Shown: in pieces, positions 32,173 to 40,980 of the stretch
How the letters are laid out: the number at the start of each line of letters is the position of its first letter
Numbering within the stretch: position 1 is the first letter of the stretch
Source: Chloroflexota bacterium
GTDB lineage: Bacteria; Chloroflexota; Anaerolineae; UBA4142; SHND01
Direction of reading: 5' to 3'
DNA: 64,000 nt
Assembly (NCBI GenBank): GCA_029778615.1
Contig: JAKOPZ010000024.1
Span: forward strand, 1-64,000
The notes under the pieces: generated by a model
Database searches by the model: none
What the model was told of the DNA's origin: nothing
What the model saw: the letters and a program-made list of their open reading frames with translations, nothing else
Position numbers and translations under genes: made by a program

Positions 32173-34362
32173 TCAGATAAAAAGCGGCGCCAGCACGAGC
32201 GTAATCGTCGCGAGCAATTTGATGAGCACGTGAATCGAAGGACCTGCCGTGTCTTTGAACGGGTCGCCGACGGTATCGCCGACGACGGATGCCTTGTGCG
32301 CTTCACTCTTTTTCTTTTCGAGTTTGCCCGTTACGGGATTCAACACGCCTTCGGATTCAATCCATTTTTTCGCATTGTCCCACGCGCCGCCCGAATTGTT
32401 CAACACCGTCGCGAGAATGATGCCCGCGATGGTGCCGACCATCAAGAGACCCGCTTCCGCTTCCCACCGCAAGAGAACGCCAATCAGCACGGGAGCGCCA
32501 ACGGCTAAAACACCGGGCAGAATCATCGCGCGCAATGCGCCGCGCGCGGTAATGTCCACCGCACGCGCGTAATCGGGTTTCGAGGTGCCTGCCATGATGC
32601 CGGGGTCTTCGCGGAATTGCCGCCGCGTCTCTTCGATAATTTTTTCGGCGGTAGAGCCCACCGCGCGAATGGCAAGCGATGAGAACAAGAATATCAACAT
32701 CGCGCCAAGCATCGCGCCGACAAACACTTCCACCTTGCCGAGATTGACCACATGCGCCGCTTCAAAAATCGCTTTGCCTGCGGCGGAATCGGGGGCAACG
32801 CCTTGCGTGACCTGCTGCACCAACGCCACCTTGTCGAGATACGCGCTAAAGAGCAAGAACGCCGCGAGCGCCGCCGAACCAATCGCGTAACCTTTGGTCA
32901 ACGCTTTGGTGGTATTGCCTGCCGCGTCGAGCGCGTCGGTGCCGCGCCGCACTTCTTCCGGCGCGCCGGACATTTCGACGATGCCGCCCGCGTTGTCCAC
33001 AATCGGACCGAACGTATCCATCGCCAGAATAAACGCGGCGGTCATTAACATGCCCATCGTCGCGACCGCCGTGGCGTACACACCGGCAATGTATGGCTCA
33101 ATGCCCAACTGCACTGCCGCTTGGGTGCCGCAAAAGAACGCCGCAATCAACGCAATGCCTACCGAAATCACGGGCAGCGCGGTATTTTCCAAACCGACGG
33201 CGAAACCTGTGATGATGTTTGGACCGGTGCCGCGCAAACTCGCTTGCACAATATCTTTGACCGGGCGAAAGCGTCCTTCGGTGTAATACATCGTTATTAT
33301 CACGAACGCGACGCTGTTCAACAATCCAATAAAGCCCGCAAACACAAACCACCAACTGCCGAGCAGTTGATTGGTCACAATTGCCAAAACAATCGCAGAC
33401 AAAATGACCGAAACGGCAAACCCGCGATACAACGCGTTCGTCGGCTCTTCGCCTTTTTTGTATTGAATGCCGGGAATGCTTGTGGTCGCGATGACGCCGA
33501 CGATGGAAATTATCAGACCGAACGAGCGAATGATGAGGGGAAAGAAAATCCAAACGGGATTGCCGCTCACCGCCGCAATCGCCACGCCCAAAATCATCGC
33601 GCCGATATTTTCCGCGACGGTGGACTCGAACAAGTCTGCGCCGCGTCCCGCGCAGTCGCCCACATTATCGCCGACCAAATCGGCAACCACAGCCGCGTTG
33701 CGCGGGTCATCTTCGGGAATGCCCGCTTCCACTTTGCCCACGAGGTCGGCGCCAACGTCAGCTGCTTTGGTGTAAATTCCACCGCCGAGCTGCGCAAACA
33801 ACGCGACAAAACTCGCGCCAAAACCCATGCCCACAATCAAGTACGGCGCAATCTGCGGCTGACTCAATCCACCGTACAACCAAAACATCACCGCGACGCC
33901 GATGAGGGACAGGCCGACGACGAGGAACCCGGACACCGCGCCGCCGCGCAATGCTACATTCAACGCTTGCGCGACGCCCGAACGCGCCGCGCTTGCCACG
34001 CGCACATTGGAACGCACGGCAACATACATCCCGATGATTCCGGAAAGCGCGCTCGCCGCCGCGCCAACGAGGAACGCGACGCCGGTCATCAAGCCCAAAT
34101 TGAAACCCTTGACCGGAGTTTCTGTAATTTGTTCGGTGGAAACCAGAACGGCGATAATAATCGCTACAACAATGGCGAGCGCCGCAATCGTCGCATATTG
34201 CCGTCGGATAAAAGCGATGGCGCCTTCATAAATCGTATCTGCCACCGCCTTCATCTCTTTTGTGCCTTCGTCGCGACTCAGGACGTCACGCACCAAATAC
34301 ACCACAAACACTACACCCAAAATGCCTGAAATCGGGATGACCCAAAGCCAGGTCGAATCCAT
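32173..34362 (-). CDS. hppA: membrane-bound H+-translocating pyrophosphatase, K+-independent type
   Basis: The 729-residue protein with about 16 membrane segments is a vacuolar-type pyrophosphatase that couples hydrolysis of pyrophosphate to ion pumping. The substrate loops 'GGGIYTKAADVGADLVGKVE', 'DLVGDNVGDCAGRGADLFES' and the C-terminal 'VVGDTVGDPFKDTAGPS' are intact. The motif 'GNTTKALTKG' has Lys at the position that is Ala in K+-stimulated enzymes, so it should be a K+-independent proton pump. AAAGGAG lies 8 nt before the ATG. Such pumps recover energy from biosynthetic pyrophosphate, for example glycan polymerisation. Confidence 0.97.
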   Translation of the reverse strand: MDSTWLWVIPISGILGVVFVVYLVRDVLSRDEGTKEMKAVADTIYEGAIAFIRRQYATIAALAIVVAIIIAVLVSTEQITETPVKGFNLGLMTGVAFLVGAAASALSGIIGMYVAVRSNVRVASAARSGVAQALNVALRGGAVSGFLVVGLSLIGVAVMFWLYGGLSQPQIAPYLIVGMGFGASFVALFAQLGGGIYTKAADVGADLVGKVEAGIPEDDPRNAAVVADLVGDNVGDCAGRGADLFESTVAENIGAMILGVAIAAVSGNPVWIFFPLIIRSFGLIISIVGVIATTSIPGIQYKKGEEPTNALYRGFAVSVILSAIVLAIVTNQLLGSWWFVFAGFIGLLNSVAFVIITMYYTEGRFRPVKDIVQASLRGTGPNIITGFAVGLENTALPVISVGIALIAAFFCGTQAAVQLGIEPYIAGVYATAVATMGMLMTAAFILAMDTFGPIVDNAGGIVEMSGAPEEVRRGTDALDAAGNTTKALTKGYAIGSAALAAFLLFSAYLDKVALVQQVTQGVAPDSAAGKAIFEAAHVVNLGKVEVFVGAMLGAMLIFLFSSLAIRAVGSTAEKIIEETRRQFREDPGIMAGTSKPDYARAVDITARGALRAMILPGVLAVGAPVLIGVLLRWEAEAGLLMVGTIAGIILATVLNNSGGAWDNAKKWIESEGVLNPVTGKLEKKKSEAHKASVVGDTVGDPFKDTAGPSIHVLIKLLATITLVLAPLFI

Positions 34363-34458
34363 TTTGAGGACTCCTTTCGATGATTAGGGTACGGATGCAA
34401 AAAAAACGTCACGCCGCGCCAAAAAAAACAGCTGCGGCGCGACAGTGCGTTGCAAAAC

Positions 34459-34482
34459 AGGAGCGACATGATTGCCGCTCCT
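34459..34482 (-). terminator. terminator after the GT2 gene
   Basis: AGGAGCG (34459-34465) and CGCTCCT (34476-34482) form a 7-bp stem followed by GTTTTG on the minus strand, 12-35 bases after the GT2 stop codon. Confidence 0.6.
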
Positions 34483-34493
34483 ATTTGGCAATT

Positions 34494-35393
34494 TTACCAT
34501 AGGTTCAACTTGAACAAAAGTTTGCGAATTCGCTCGTCCACCGTGTTGGGCGCGCGAATTGTGTCAAGCGTATTCCCGCCCAAACGCAGAATCGTCCAAA
34601 TGAGTGCCAGCGTCTCGGCGCGCATTCGCTCACGCGGCGAAACACTGGAATTCTGCAACAGCGCGCGCAGGAGCGAAAATTCTCTGACGCTGTGCCGCCA
34701 GGTGCGAAGTTTCCATTGCGCGTGGGTGCTGGTGCTGTAAAAACGTTTTTGAATCAAACACTGCGGCGTCCACACAAAACGCCCGGTGCACGCGAGCGCA
34801 AACGTCCACACAATATCCGCCGCATTCGTATCGCGCGTGGCAGGCAGAAATAAATTTTTCTCCACCACTCTGGCGCGCCGTACCATGCCGTGAGAAGCGA
34901 GCCAGAGGTGTTGCTCCAAAAATAATTTGAGCGGCTCGCGCCACGTCCACGCCGCGTCATTAGAAAATGGCGCGGTGGTGCGCGGCGGTTTTTGCACGCC
35001 GTTGGGATGCAAACCAAGCATACTGCCATATGCGAGCACTGCGTCCGGCGCTTGCTCTAATTTTTCGACGAGCACCGAAACAAAATCGCGCGCGTACGAA
35101 TCATCGTGCGGCATCCAAAAAAAATATTTGCCGCGCGCCGCGCGCAAAAGCAAATTGAAATGCTCGACCCAATTGATTTCATCGCGCGCGGCAAAGAAAC
35201 GCACGCGCGCATCGTCGCCATAGCGCGCGTACAGCTGCGCGAGCGCGTTGTCCGCGCAGTGATGGTCCGAGATGAGAATTTCGAGATTCGGATAAGCCAG
35301 AGTGTCCAGGTTCGCGCAGAGAATATCGAAAAACCGCCGCGATTTATAGAGCGGCAGCGCGACCGAAACGAGTGGCAGGCGAGAATCATCCAT
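34494..35393 (-). CDS. GT2 family glycosyltransferase
   Basis: The 299-residue protein has a GT-A fold start 'PLVSVALPLYKSRRFFDILC', the acidic 'EILISDHHCADNAL' segment, and 'YFFWMPHDDSYARDF' where a DxD-type motif is expected (HDD). The C-terminus is helical and lacks obvious membrane anchors. It should transfer a nucleotide-activated sugar; donor and acceptor are unknown. Its ATG overlaps the stop of the FAD-oxidoreductase gene by 8 bases, so the two are translationally coupled, and it ends the operon at a terminator. Confidence 0.88.
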   Translation of the reverse strand: MDDSRLPLVSVALPLYKSRRFFDILCANLDTLAYPNLEILISDHHCADNALAQLYARYGDDARVRFFAARDEINWVEHFNLLLRAARGKYFFWMPHDDSYARDFVSVLVEKLEQAPDAVLAYGSMLGLHPNGVQKPPRTTAPFSNDAAWTWREPLKLFLEQHLWLASHGMVRRARVVEKNLFLPATRDTNAADIVWTFALACTGRFVWTPQCLIQKRFYSTSTHAQWKLRTWRHSVREFSLLRALLQNSSVSPRERMRAETLALIWTILRLGGNTLDTIRAPNTVDERIRKLLFKLNLW

Positions 35394-36624
35394 CGAGATG
35401 CCGGACCAACTGCTGCGCGAGGAGCGGCGCCGTTGTGAATTTTCCTGTATCTACAGAATAATAGCCGTCGTGATGCGTGAATCCGATTTCGTAGCGCTTG
35501 TGCAGTTCACTGTCAAAATCGTTTATGTCCGATTCGCCCCACGCATAAATGATGCCGCCGTCTACGGACTTGACGCGCGTCGCGCCGATGGCAGGAATTA
35601 TTTTTTCAAATGCCGTCATCGTCTCGCGCGCGACCGCGTCCGCGATTTCCGGCGGCGGATTTCCCGCGCACACCGCGTCCCACTCCGACGGCGGCGTAAG
35701 CGTTTGACTCCAGCCGCGCAAACATGCGGGGTACCACGAAAAATAGGTGGGCGCATTCTGATACCGCACCACATCGCCGTAGCGCCCCAACACCATCGTC
35801 AACGAGGGGAGCGCGCGCAGTGTCGCCGGCAGTTCGCCCAACACGCGATACTTGAGTCGCATTACAAATGCGCGTTGCGGTCTCAATCCCAACTGCGCGT
35901 CGAGTGCCAACCGTCCGTCCCACAAACAGTTGATGACAATTTCGGCATCGTCATGCCAGCGCGTGCCGTCGGCGCGTGTGCCGCGCACATGGAATCCATT
36001 CGCCGCGCGTTCAATCGTCTCGACGCGCGTCGCATAGTGTATGGTGATTTCGGGAAACGCCGCCAGCCGCGTGCGAAGGAGGGCGCGAAACCGTGTACGT
36101 TCCAATGCCACTTCGGCTGTTTCAAAACATTCGGCAATCGCGTTCGGCGAAAAAAGGTTTGTCTTGACGCGCGCAGCGGGCTGCCATAGTTTTTTATCGC
36201 GCAAAGAGTTGCCCAAATAATTTGCCGCTTCACCTCCCGCAATCATTTCATTCAAGAAATCTTGCAGGCGGTGATAATGCGCGTACAACGCATCGGGCGC
36301 CAACATGGAATCGCGCGCGATGAGATACACAAAGGGCGCGGACGACATCCTGCGCCAGTCCACCGGCATCTCTAACCAATCGTCAAACAGAGGAGCAAAG
36401 TGCAACGCCGCGCGCAGCATTAGCGCAGAGGTTTGAAAAGAGGAATCGTTCGCGTATACAAAGCCGAGATGAATTTTTCCTTCGCTGCGGAGACTCGTGC
36501 GGAGCATCAAGGCGGGCATTTGGTCTATCACGCGAACATGGTACCCGCGCCGCCGCAGGGCGAGTGCGACCGAGATGCCTTGAATCCCGGCGCCGAGAAC
36601 GAGAACCGAATTCGCGCGCCCCAT
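35386..36624 (-). CDS. FAD-dependent oxidoreductase (DAO family)
   Basis: The 412-residue protein begins with a dinucleotide-binding motif 'VLVLGAGIQGISVALALRRR' and contains 'SLRSEGKIHLGFVY', a DAO-like FAD/substrate contact. The C-terminal 'HHDGYYSVDTGKFTTAPL' would close the FAD site. Members oxidise amines or amino acids or act on hydroxy acids. The substrate here is unknown, but coupling to a GT2 gene suggests a role in making an unusual sugar or modifying a glycan. The stop of the HD-domain gene shares one base with its ATG (TAATG). Confidence 0.88.
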   Translation of the reverse strand: MGRANSVLVLGAGIQGISVALALRRRGYHVRVIDQMPALMLRTSLRSEGKIHLGFVYANDSSFQTSALMLRAALHFAPLFDDWLEMPVDWRRMSSAPFVYLIARDSMLAPDALYAHYHRLQDFLNEMIAGGEAANYLGNSLRDKKLWQPAARVKTNLFSPNAIAECFETAEVALERTRFRALLRTRLAAFPEITIHYATRVETIERAANGFHVRGTRADGTRWHDDAEIVINCLWDGRLALDAQLGLRPQRAFVMRLKYRVLGELPATLRALPSLTMVLGRYGDVVRYQNAPTYFSWYPACLRGWSQTLTPPSEWDAVCAGNPPPEIADAVARETMTAFEKIIPAIGATRVKSVDGGIIYAWGESDINDFDSELHKRYEIGFTHHDGYYSVDTGKFTTAPLLAQQLVRHLDG

Positions 36625-37463
36625 TAGATTTTTACAATCGTCACCAATTTCTTTTCGGTCTCGCCCGTTACGGTCGCTTCCACTTCAACATGGTGTTCAA
36701 TGCCCGAACCTTTGAGCTTGTCTTTCATCAATTCATCCACTTGAAAAATTCCTGCCGAGTTATTCATCACAATCCGAATGCGAATTGGACGCTCTTCGCC
36801 GTGACTGATTTCTACTTTGTCAATCGCCGCTGCCGAGACGGAATGGATATTGACACTGCCGGCTTGAAACGCAATGCGCGAGCGACCTTGCGACATGTCC
36901 AGCGCATCGCCGACGCGCACGATGCCCGCTTCGACTGTCATGGGACGCCCACCGGCGCGATGCGAAATAATCGCATGCAAGACTTCGGAACGGATAATCG
37001 TCGCCGCGCCGATTTCGTACACGTGCTCGAGAATGCGTTTGAGAATCGGCTGTGCGACAAACAAACTGTATTGTTCGTGGTCAATGCGGTGAATGGACAT
37101 GCCCACATCATGCATCAACGCGGCGAGGACGATAACGATTTCTACATCGTTATAAGCAAAGCCTAACGATTCGCCATAATTTTTTACCAGTGAAAATTCT
37201 ACCTGATGGTCGTGCAGCAAACGGACGAGCCGCAGGGCAATGTTGGCGACAATGTTCATGTGCACCGGACCATGGTCGCTCATGCCGAGACGGTCTACGG
37301 CGTTTACGTTTTGTGCGAGCCACAGCGCGTACAGTTCTTCATCCGCGTTCACGTGGTCAATCACCTGCTGTAGTTTGGGCGAATGCTTTAACGGCAGACG
37401 GATACGCGGCTTGTCGCCGGCTGCGATTTCGGCTTGCGCCAATTCAACAATTTTGTCGGTCAT
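36624..37463 (-). CDS. HD-domain phosphohydrolase
   Basis: The 279-residue protein has the HD-superfamily metal ligands: His in 'SDHGPVHMNIVANIA' (about residue 63), the His-Asp pair in 'LAALMHDVGMSIHR' (about residue 114), and later 'HAIISHRAG' and 'VRVGDALDM'. The C-terminal ~90 residues look like a separate alpha-beta domain. Such proteins hydrolyse nucleotides or cyclic dinucleotides; the substrate cannot be read. I chose the ATG at 37463. It lies 65 bases downstream of the phosphatase gene and is coupled to the FAD gene by a TAATG overlap. Confidence 0.85.
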   Translation of the reverse strand: MTDKIVELAQAEIAAGDKPRIRLPLKHSPKLQQVIDHVNADEELYALWLAQNVNAVDRLGMSDHGPVHMNIVANIALRLVRLLHDHQVEFSLVKNYGESLGFAYNDVEIVIVLAALMHDVGMSIHRIDHEQYSLFVAQPILKRILEHVYEIGAATIIRSEVLHAIISHRAGGRPMTVEAGIVRVGDALDMSQGRSRIAFQAGSVNIHSVSAAAIDKVEISHGEERPIRIRIVMNNSAGIFQVDELMKDKLKGSGIEHHVEVEATVTGETEKKLVTIVKI

Positions 37464-37528
37464 TGTGTGGAATACAGACCGCGTAGGTTTCGACAGTGAA
37501 CTCTGGCATAAACCATACGCGGTCTCTA

Positions 37529-38140
37529 TCATCCTCTCAAATGGTCTGTCTCATTCATGAGCGTGACGACATAGACGCCATCGCGTTCTTCAAATTGATT
37601 GATACAACCGACATCCTGACGCACGCGCCAAATGGAATCGTTTGGCAGACCGAGCGCATAGCAGAGCGCGACATGGCAGGTGACGCGGTGTGAAATGAGC
37701 ACGACGGTTTCGCCCAAATGTTCTTTGCACAATTCTTGCAACAAGGTTTCCACGCGCAAGCGCACCAGCCGAAGCGAGTCGCCGCCGGGAAAGCGCACCT
37801 TGCCGGGTGTATGAATCCATTTCTCGTACATGGCAGGAAATTTTGCGCGAATGTCTTCGCGCGCCATGCCCTCCCACGCGCCATAATCAATATCCAACAA
37901 ATCGGCGGTTTCTTGAACTTGGAGGTTGTGGCTTTGTGCGAGTGGCGCGGCAGTCTGAATGGCGCGCGGGAGAGGGCTGGCATAAATCGCGGCGAGCTTG
38001 TGGGCGGCGAGGCGTTGGGCAATCTTGTGCGCTTGGGCAATGCCGTTCTCGTTCAACGGAATGTCGGAGCGTCCGCGAAAACGGTCATCTTTATTCCAAT
38101 CAGTCTCGCCGTGACGGATGAGGATAAAGCGGGTACTTAT
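37529..38140 (-). CDS. histidine phosphatase (phosphoglycerate-mutase-like), probable AUA start
   Basis: The conserved frame contains 'FILIRHGETDWNKDDRFRG', the phosphohistidine RHG motif, then 'IYASPLPRAIQTAAPLAQ', 'DLLDIDYGAWEGM' and 'ETVVLISHRVTCHVAL'. This is a full-length 203-residue histidine phosphatase. The RHG motif lies upstream of the first ATG/GTG/TTG codon (TTG at 38056). Between an in-frame TAA and the motif the only plausible start with a good Shine-Dalgarno (GAAGGAG, 5 nt away) is ATA at 38140. A TATAAT sits about 40 bases upstream. AUA initiation, or a mutated ATG, is therefore likely. It heads the HD-FAD-GT2 operon. The substrate is unknown. Confidence 0.85.
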   Translation of the reverse strand: MSTRFILIRHGETDWNKDDRFRGRSDIPLNENGIAQAHKIAQRLAAHKLAAIYASPLPRAIQTAAPLAQSHNLQVQETADLLDIDYGAWEGMAREDIRAKFPAMYEKWIHTPGKVRFPGGDSLRLVRLRVETLLQELCKEHLGETVVLISHRVTCHVALCYALGLPNDSIWRVRQDVGCINQFEERDGVYVVTLMNETDHLRG

Positions 38141-38178
38141 GAGGACTCCTTCGGAAATTTTGAATTCCAGGTTTTTAG

Positions 38179-38184
38179 ATTATA
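38179..38184 (-). promoter_or_regulatory. -10 element of the phosphatase operon
   Basis: On the minus strand GGTATAATC gives a consensus TATAAT. Transcription would start about 30 bases before the AUA codon. The -35 region is weak. Confidence 0.6.
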
Positions 38185-38373
38185 CCAAACTTTGTGGGTC
38201 GTGGTGCGTGGTGATGGCGCGTTGCGCCGTTCAGATTGGAAATCGCCGTCTGAAAAAAGTTCAAAGCGCGCGGCGATTCTCAATGCAGCGCATTTCGTCT
38301 TTGTTCAGCCGTGAAATTCTATTTCAGGCGAGCCGAGCAATTTGAAATGCGTTTGCCCTATGTTGACGGCGCG

Positions 38374-38402
38374 TTGCAAACGTCCCTGCGCTTTGTTACA
38401 AT
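38374..38402 (+). promoter_or_regulatory. promoter of the ECF sigma gene
   Basis: TTGCAA (38374-38379) and TACAAT (38397-38402) are separated by 17 bp. Transcription would start about 6 bases before the ATG at 38415. The elements look like those of the primary sigma factor rather than of an ECF sigma. Confidence 0.65.
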
Positions 38403-38414
38403 CGCAGCAACAAG

Positions 38415-38984
38415 ATGGCAACTTCGGCAGAAGCGGTCCAGGCAAAACTGTATCAAGAACGCGAGTGGATTGAACGCGTCCAGCGCGGCGACGCGGACGC
38501 GTTTCGCCATTTGTACGAACAGTACGCGCGCTTTGTGTATCGCTACACGCTCCTGCGAATTCACAACGCGCAGGATGCGGAAGATATTACGGCGGATACA
38601 TTTGTGCGCGCGTGGCGTTCGATTCACAAATTTGAATGGCGCGAAATTCCGTTTGGCGCGTGGCTCTTGCGCATCGCGCAAAATCTCATTATTGACAAGA
38701 CACGCAAACCGTTCCAAGTCTTGAGCTGGCTGGCGGCAGAGCGCGGTAAGGAGGAAAACGAATTTTCGCGCATCGAGGACCGGGATGAAATACTTGGGCT
38801 CTTTTCCAAGTTATCTAATGAGCAGCAAGTAATTTTGTATCTGCATTTTTTCGAGGGCTATGACTTGAACCAAGTCGCAGAATTTCTGGGCAAATCGTCG
38901 AATGCGGTTACGGTTGCCCAATTTCGCGCGCTGCAACGCTTACGCGGAGTGTTAAAGGATGTCGAGTACGATGCCGCCAAATGA
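38415..38984 (+). CDS. ECF-like sigma-70 family RNA polymerase sigma factor
   Basis: The 189-residue protein has region 2 ('ADAFRHLYEQYARFVYRYTL', then 'DAEDITADTFVRAWRSI') and region 4 with a helix-turn-helix ('LNQVAEFLGKSSNAVTVAQF', then 'ALQRLRGVL'). It lacks regions 1 and 3, as extracytoplasmic-function sigma factors do. Its last 26 bases overlap the DUF5667 gene, so the two proteins are made together. It should direct transcription of a small regulon controlled by that membrane partner. Confidence 0.93.
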   Translation: MATSAEAVQAKLYQEREWIERVQRGDADAFRHLYEQYARFVYRYTLLRIHNAQDAEDITADTFVRAWRSIHKFEWREIPFGAWLLRIAQNLIIDKTRKPFQVLSWLAAERGKEENEFSRIEDRDEILGLFSKLSNEQQVILYLHFFEGYDLNQVAEFLGKSSNAVTVAQFRALQRLRGVLKDVEYDAAK

Positions 38985-40509
38985 GCCGCGCAGTCCGGAT
39001 GAAACTGCGCGCGCGCCGAAAAATCCGCTCGCGCATCTGACTCTGCCCGAACCCGACGCGGAAACGTTTGCGCGCATCTGGAATGCCGTCGAACCGCAAT
39101 TGACGCCGACTCCCGAACAGCGCGTCGCGGCGCGCTTGAGCGCGGCGGTGTTGGCAGAACCCGACGCGGCGGCGTTGAATCGGATTTGGCAAAAAACCGC
39201 GCGTGAAATTCGCACCCCCGAACGGCGCGCGCTCCCCTTGGCGTGGCGTTATGCTGCGGCATTCGCGCTCGTCATTGTAATTTTGTTGGGCTCGGTGAAT
39301 GCGTTGGCGGCGAATGCGCTGCCGGGGTCTGCGCTTTATGGCGTGAAACGCGCACAGGAAACCGTGCGTGAACAATTCGCGGCGAATGAATCCGCGCGCG
39401 CCCAGTTGGAATTGGAATTTTCGGATGCGCGTTTGAATGAGGCGCGTCGGCTCGTCGCGCAAAACGCGCCGCCCGCGCTCGTGCAACAAGCGCTTGCCGA
39501 TGCAAAAAAACATCTCGATGCCGCCGCGCCGTTTGTTTCCGCGCAAGAGATTACGACGCGTTTCAAGCAACTCGAAACATTTATCCAAGAATTAGGCGCG
39601 CCGTATCAAGGTTCAATACAAGACGTGATTGCAACGCCAACTCGTTTGCCGACGTTACCGCCTGTTGTTTCACCAACTGCATCGCGTGAGATTCCCACCG
39701 TCACCCCGCGCGCGACCCAGACACTGCCGACCCAAGTCCAGACCATTGCGCCGACGTTACAAACAACGCCGAGCCCGACCGGGACGCCAAACCTTTCGCA
39801 AACACCAACGCGTTTTCCCAGCGCGACGCCGACGCCTTCTTTAGCGGTTCCAACTTTTGTTCCAACAGGCACTCTGCCCTCGAGCGTGCCAACATTGCCG
39901 GGCAACCTTGCGGGAGCGACTGCAACACCCGGTGCGGTGGTACCGGAAACGAATACACCTGTTGTTCCAACTTTGCCACAGCCAACCTTGGCGATTCCGA
40001 CTCTTGGCGTACCAACAAATCCACCGCCAACAATTCCCGTCCCGACCGTACCGCTGCCGACCGTTGTCCCGCCGACGCTCCCAATTCCGACGAACATTCC
40101 GCCGACAGTATCATTGCCGACTTTGCCTCCGCCAACGGTGCCTATCCCGACCGTACCACTGCCGACCGTTGTGCCGCCGACGCTCCCAATTCCAACGAAC
40201 ATTCCGCCGACAGTTGTACCTCCAACTGTTGTACCGCCGACAGCGCCATTGCCAACGTTGCCTCCGCCAACAGCGCCCATCCCGACCGTGCCGCTGCCGA
40301 CGATTGCGCCGCCGACGCTCCCAATTCCAACGAGCATTCCGCCGACAGTTGTAGCGCCGACGATTGTGCCGCCAACTGTCGTCCCGCCCACAATCCCGCT
40401 TCCAACCCTGCCCGCACCGACAATTCCACCGCCTACCGTACCGCTGCCGACTGTCCCGCTGCCTACCGTGCCGGTCCCAACTCTGCCGCTGCCAACGTCC
40501 GTTTCGTGA
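38959..40509 (+). CDS. DUF5667 anti-sigma-like membrane protein with Pro/Thr repeat tail
   Basis: The 516-residue protein starts with a cytoplasmic part containing two copies of an 'EPDAxxxxRIW' unit (about residues 31-80). It then has one membrane segment (about 97-113) and a DUF5667 domain ('LPGSALYGVKRAQETVREQF'), as in proteins paired with ECF sigma factors. The last ~310 residues are a Pro/Thr/Ile/Val-rich repeat (units such as PPTVPIPTVPLPTVV) outside the membrane, which could reach into or across the cell wall. The overlapping sigma gene supports an anti-sigma role, sensing wall state. The start at 38959 is preceded by AAAGG; the ATG at 38971 is an alternative. Confidence 0.85.
   Translation: MSSTMPPNEPRSPDETARAPKNPLAHLTLPEPDAETFARIWNAVEPQLTPTPEQRVAARLSAAVLAEPDAAALNRIWQKTAREIRTPERRALPLAWRYAAAFALVIVILLGSVNALAANALPGSALYGVKRAQETVREQFAANESARAQLELEFSDARLNEARRLVAQNAPPALVQQALADAKKHLDAAAPFVSAQEITTRFKQLETFIQELGAPYQGSIQDVIATPTRLPTLPPVVSPTASREIPTVTPRATQTLPTQVQTIAPTLQTTPSPTGTPNLSQTPTRFPSATPTPSLAVPTFVPTGTLPSSVPTLPGNLAGATATPGAVVPETNTPVVPTLPQPTLAIPTLGVPTNPPPTIPVPTVPLPTVVPPTLPIPTNIPPTVSLPTLPPPTVPIPTVPLPTVVPPTLPIPTNIPPTVVPPTVVPPTAPLPTLPPPTAPIPTVPLPTIAPPTLPIPTSIPPTVVAPTIVPPTVVPPTIPLPTLPAPTIPPPTVPLPTVPLPTVPVPTLPLPTSVS
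39990..40505 (+). repeat. Pro/Thr-encoding tandem repeat
   Basis: Imperfect 12- to 30-base units built on CCGAC(C/A)GT and CCAATTCC(G/A)ACGA recur throughout. For example, the segment starting near 40079 recurs near 40189 and 40319. They encode the PPTLPIPT-type tail of the DUF5667 protein and may expand or contract by recombination. Confidence 0.8.
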
Positions 40510-40513
40510 TTTG

Positions 40514-40542
40514 AACGCACTCGAGCGAGTGCGTTTTTTTTA
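40514..40542 (+). terminator. terminator after the DUF5667 gene
   Basis: AACGCACT(CG) at 40514-40523 and (CG)AGTGCGTT at 40526-40535 form a hairpin followed by eight T's, a few bases after the stop codon. Confidence 0.85.
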
Positions 40543-40657
40543 TGTCGGTCGCGCGAGGTCCAGACCAAAACTGTACCTGGCGGATGTAAGAAAATTGCGC
40601 GCTGTTCCGTTTTCTTGGTGTAACGGAATCTCCCCGGCACAAACTCAGGAGGATGCT

Positions 40658-40870
40658 GTGAATCACATTTCATTGATGCCTCATTTGGCGCGCGGTCAGG
40701 TTACAAAAGAGGGCGATGCGGGCGAGCGGGAACACAAGCCCTCGATTTTGAAATTGCTTGCCGCGCAAATCATGCTGCACAAGCGTATGGAAGACCACTT
40801 GTACAACCGCGTGCGTCCCGAAATTGAATTTATTCTAAGCAACGACCCGTGGCGCGAACGCGGTGGCTAG
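40658..40870 (+). CDS. small protein of unknown function (70 residues)
   Basis: A very strong AGGAGG (40647-40652) lies 5 nt before a GTG. The frame encodes 70 residues: a short polar start, a Glu/Lys-rich stretch, then an amphipathic helix ('[20 protein letters not shown]') and '[16 protein letters not shown]'. There is no signal peptide. I do not recognise it. The placement between a terminator and the 40981 gene, together with the ribosome-binding site, supports a real gene. Confidence 0.7.
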   Translation: MNHISLMPHLARGQVTKEGDAGEREHKPSILKLLAAQIMLHKRMEDHLYNRVRPEIEFILSNDPWRERGG

Positions 40871-40932
40871 AACTTGAAATAACAATCCGAGCAATGCGTC
40901 GTTATAGCTTGCAACTTGCCCAATACATATGT

Positions 40933-40967
40933 CGCAAGGCATCACCACGCCAGCGTGATGTCTTGCG
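40933..40967 (+). promoter_or_regulatory. leader hairpin before the 40981 gene
   Basis: Thirteen-base arms CGCAAGGCATCAC (40933-40945) and GTGATGTCTTGCG (40955-40967, one G-U pair) enclose a 9-nt loop. No T-run follows. It ends 13 bases before the ATG at 40981, where it could hinder ribosome access or stabilise the mRNA. Confidence 0.5.
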
Positions 40968-40980
40968 GCAAGAACCAACT

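Noticed and set aside
33121-34329. 402-codon plus-strand open frame
   Set aside because: It lies antisense to hppA, has Arg/Asn/His-rich composition, and shows no motif or ribosome-binding site. It is a by-product of the GC-rich coding strand.
39990-40505. Possible CRISPR-like array
   Set aside because: Units vary in length and sequence, have no unique spacers of constant size, and are translated as a Pro/Thr tail.
39606-40673. 355-codon Gly/Val-rich minus-strand open frame
   Set aside because: It is the reverse reading of the Pro/Thr-encoding repeats, and it crosses the DUF5667 terminator.
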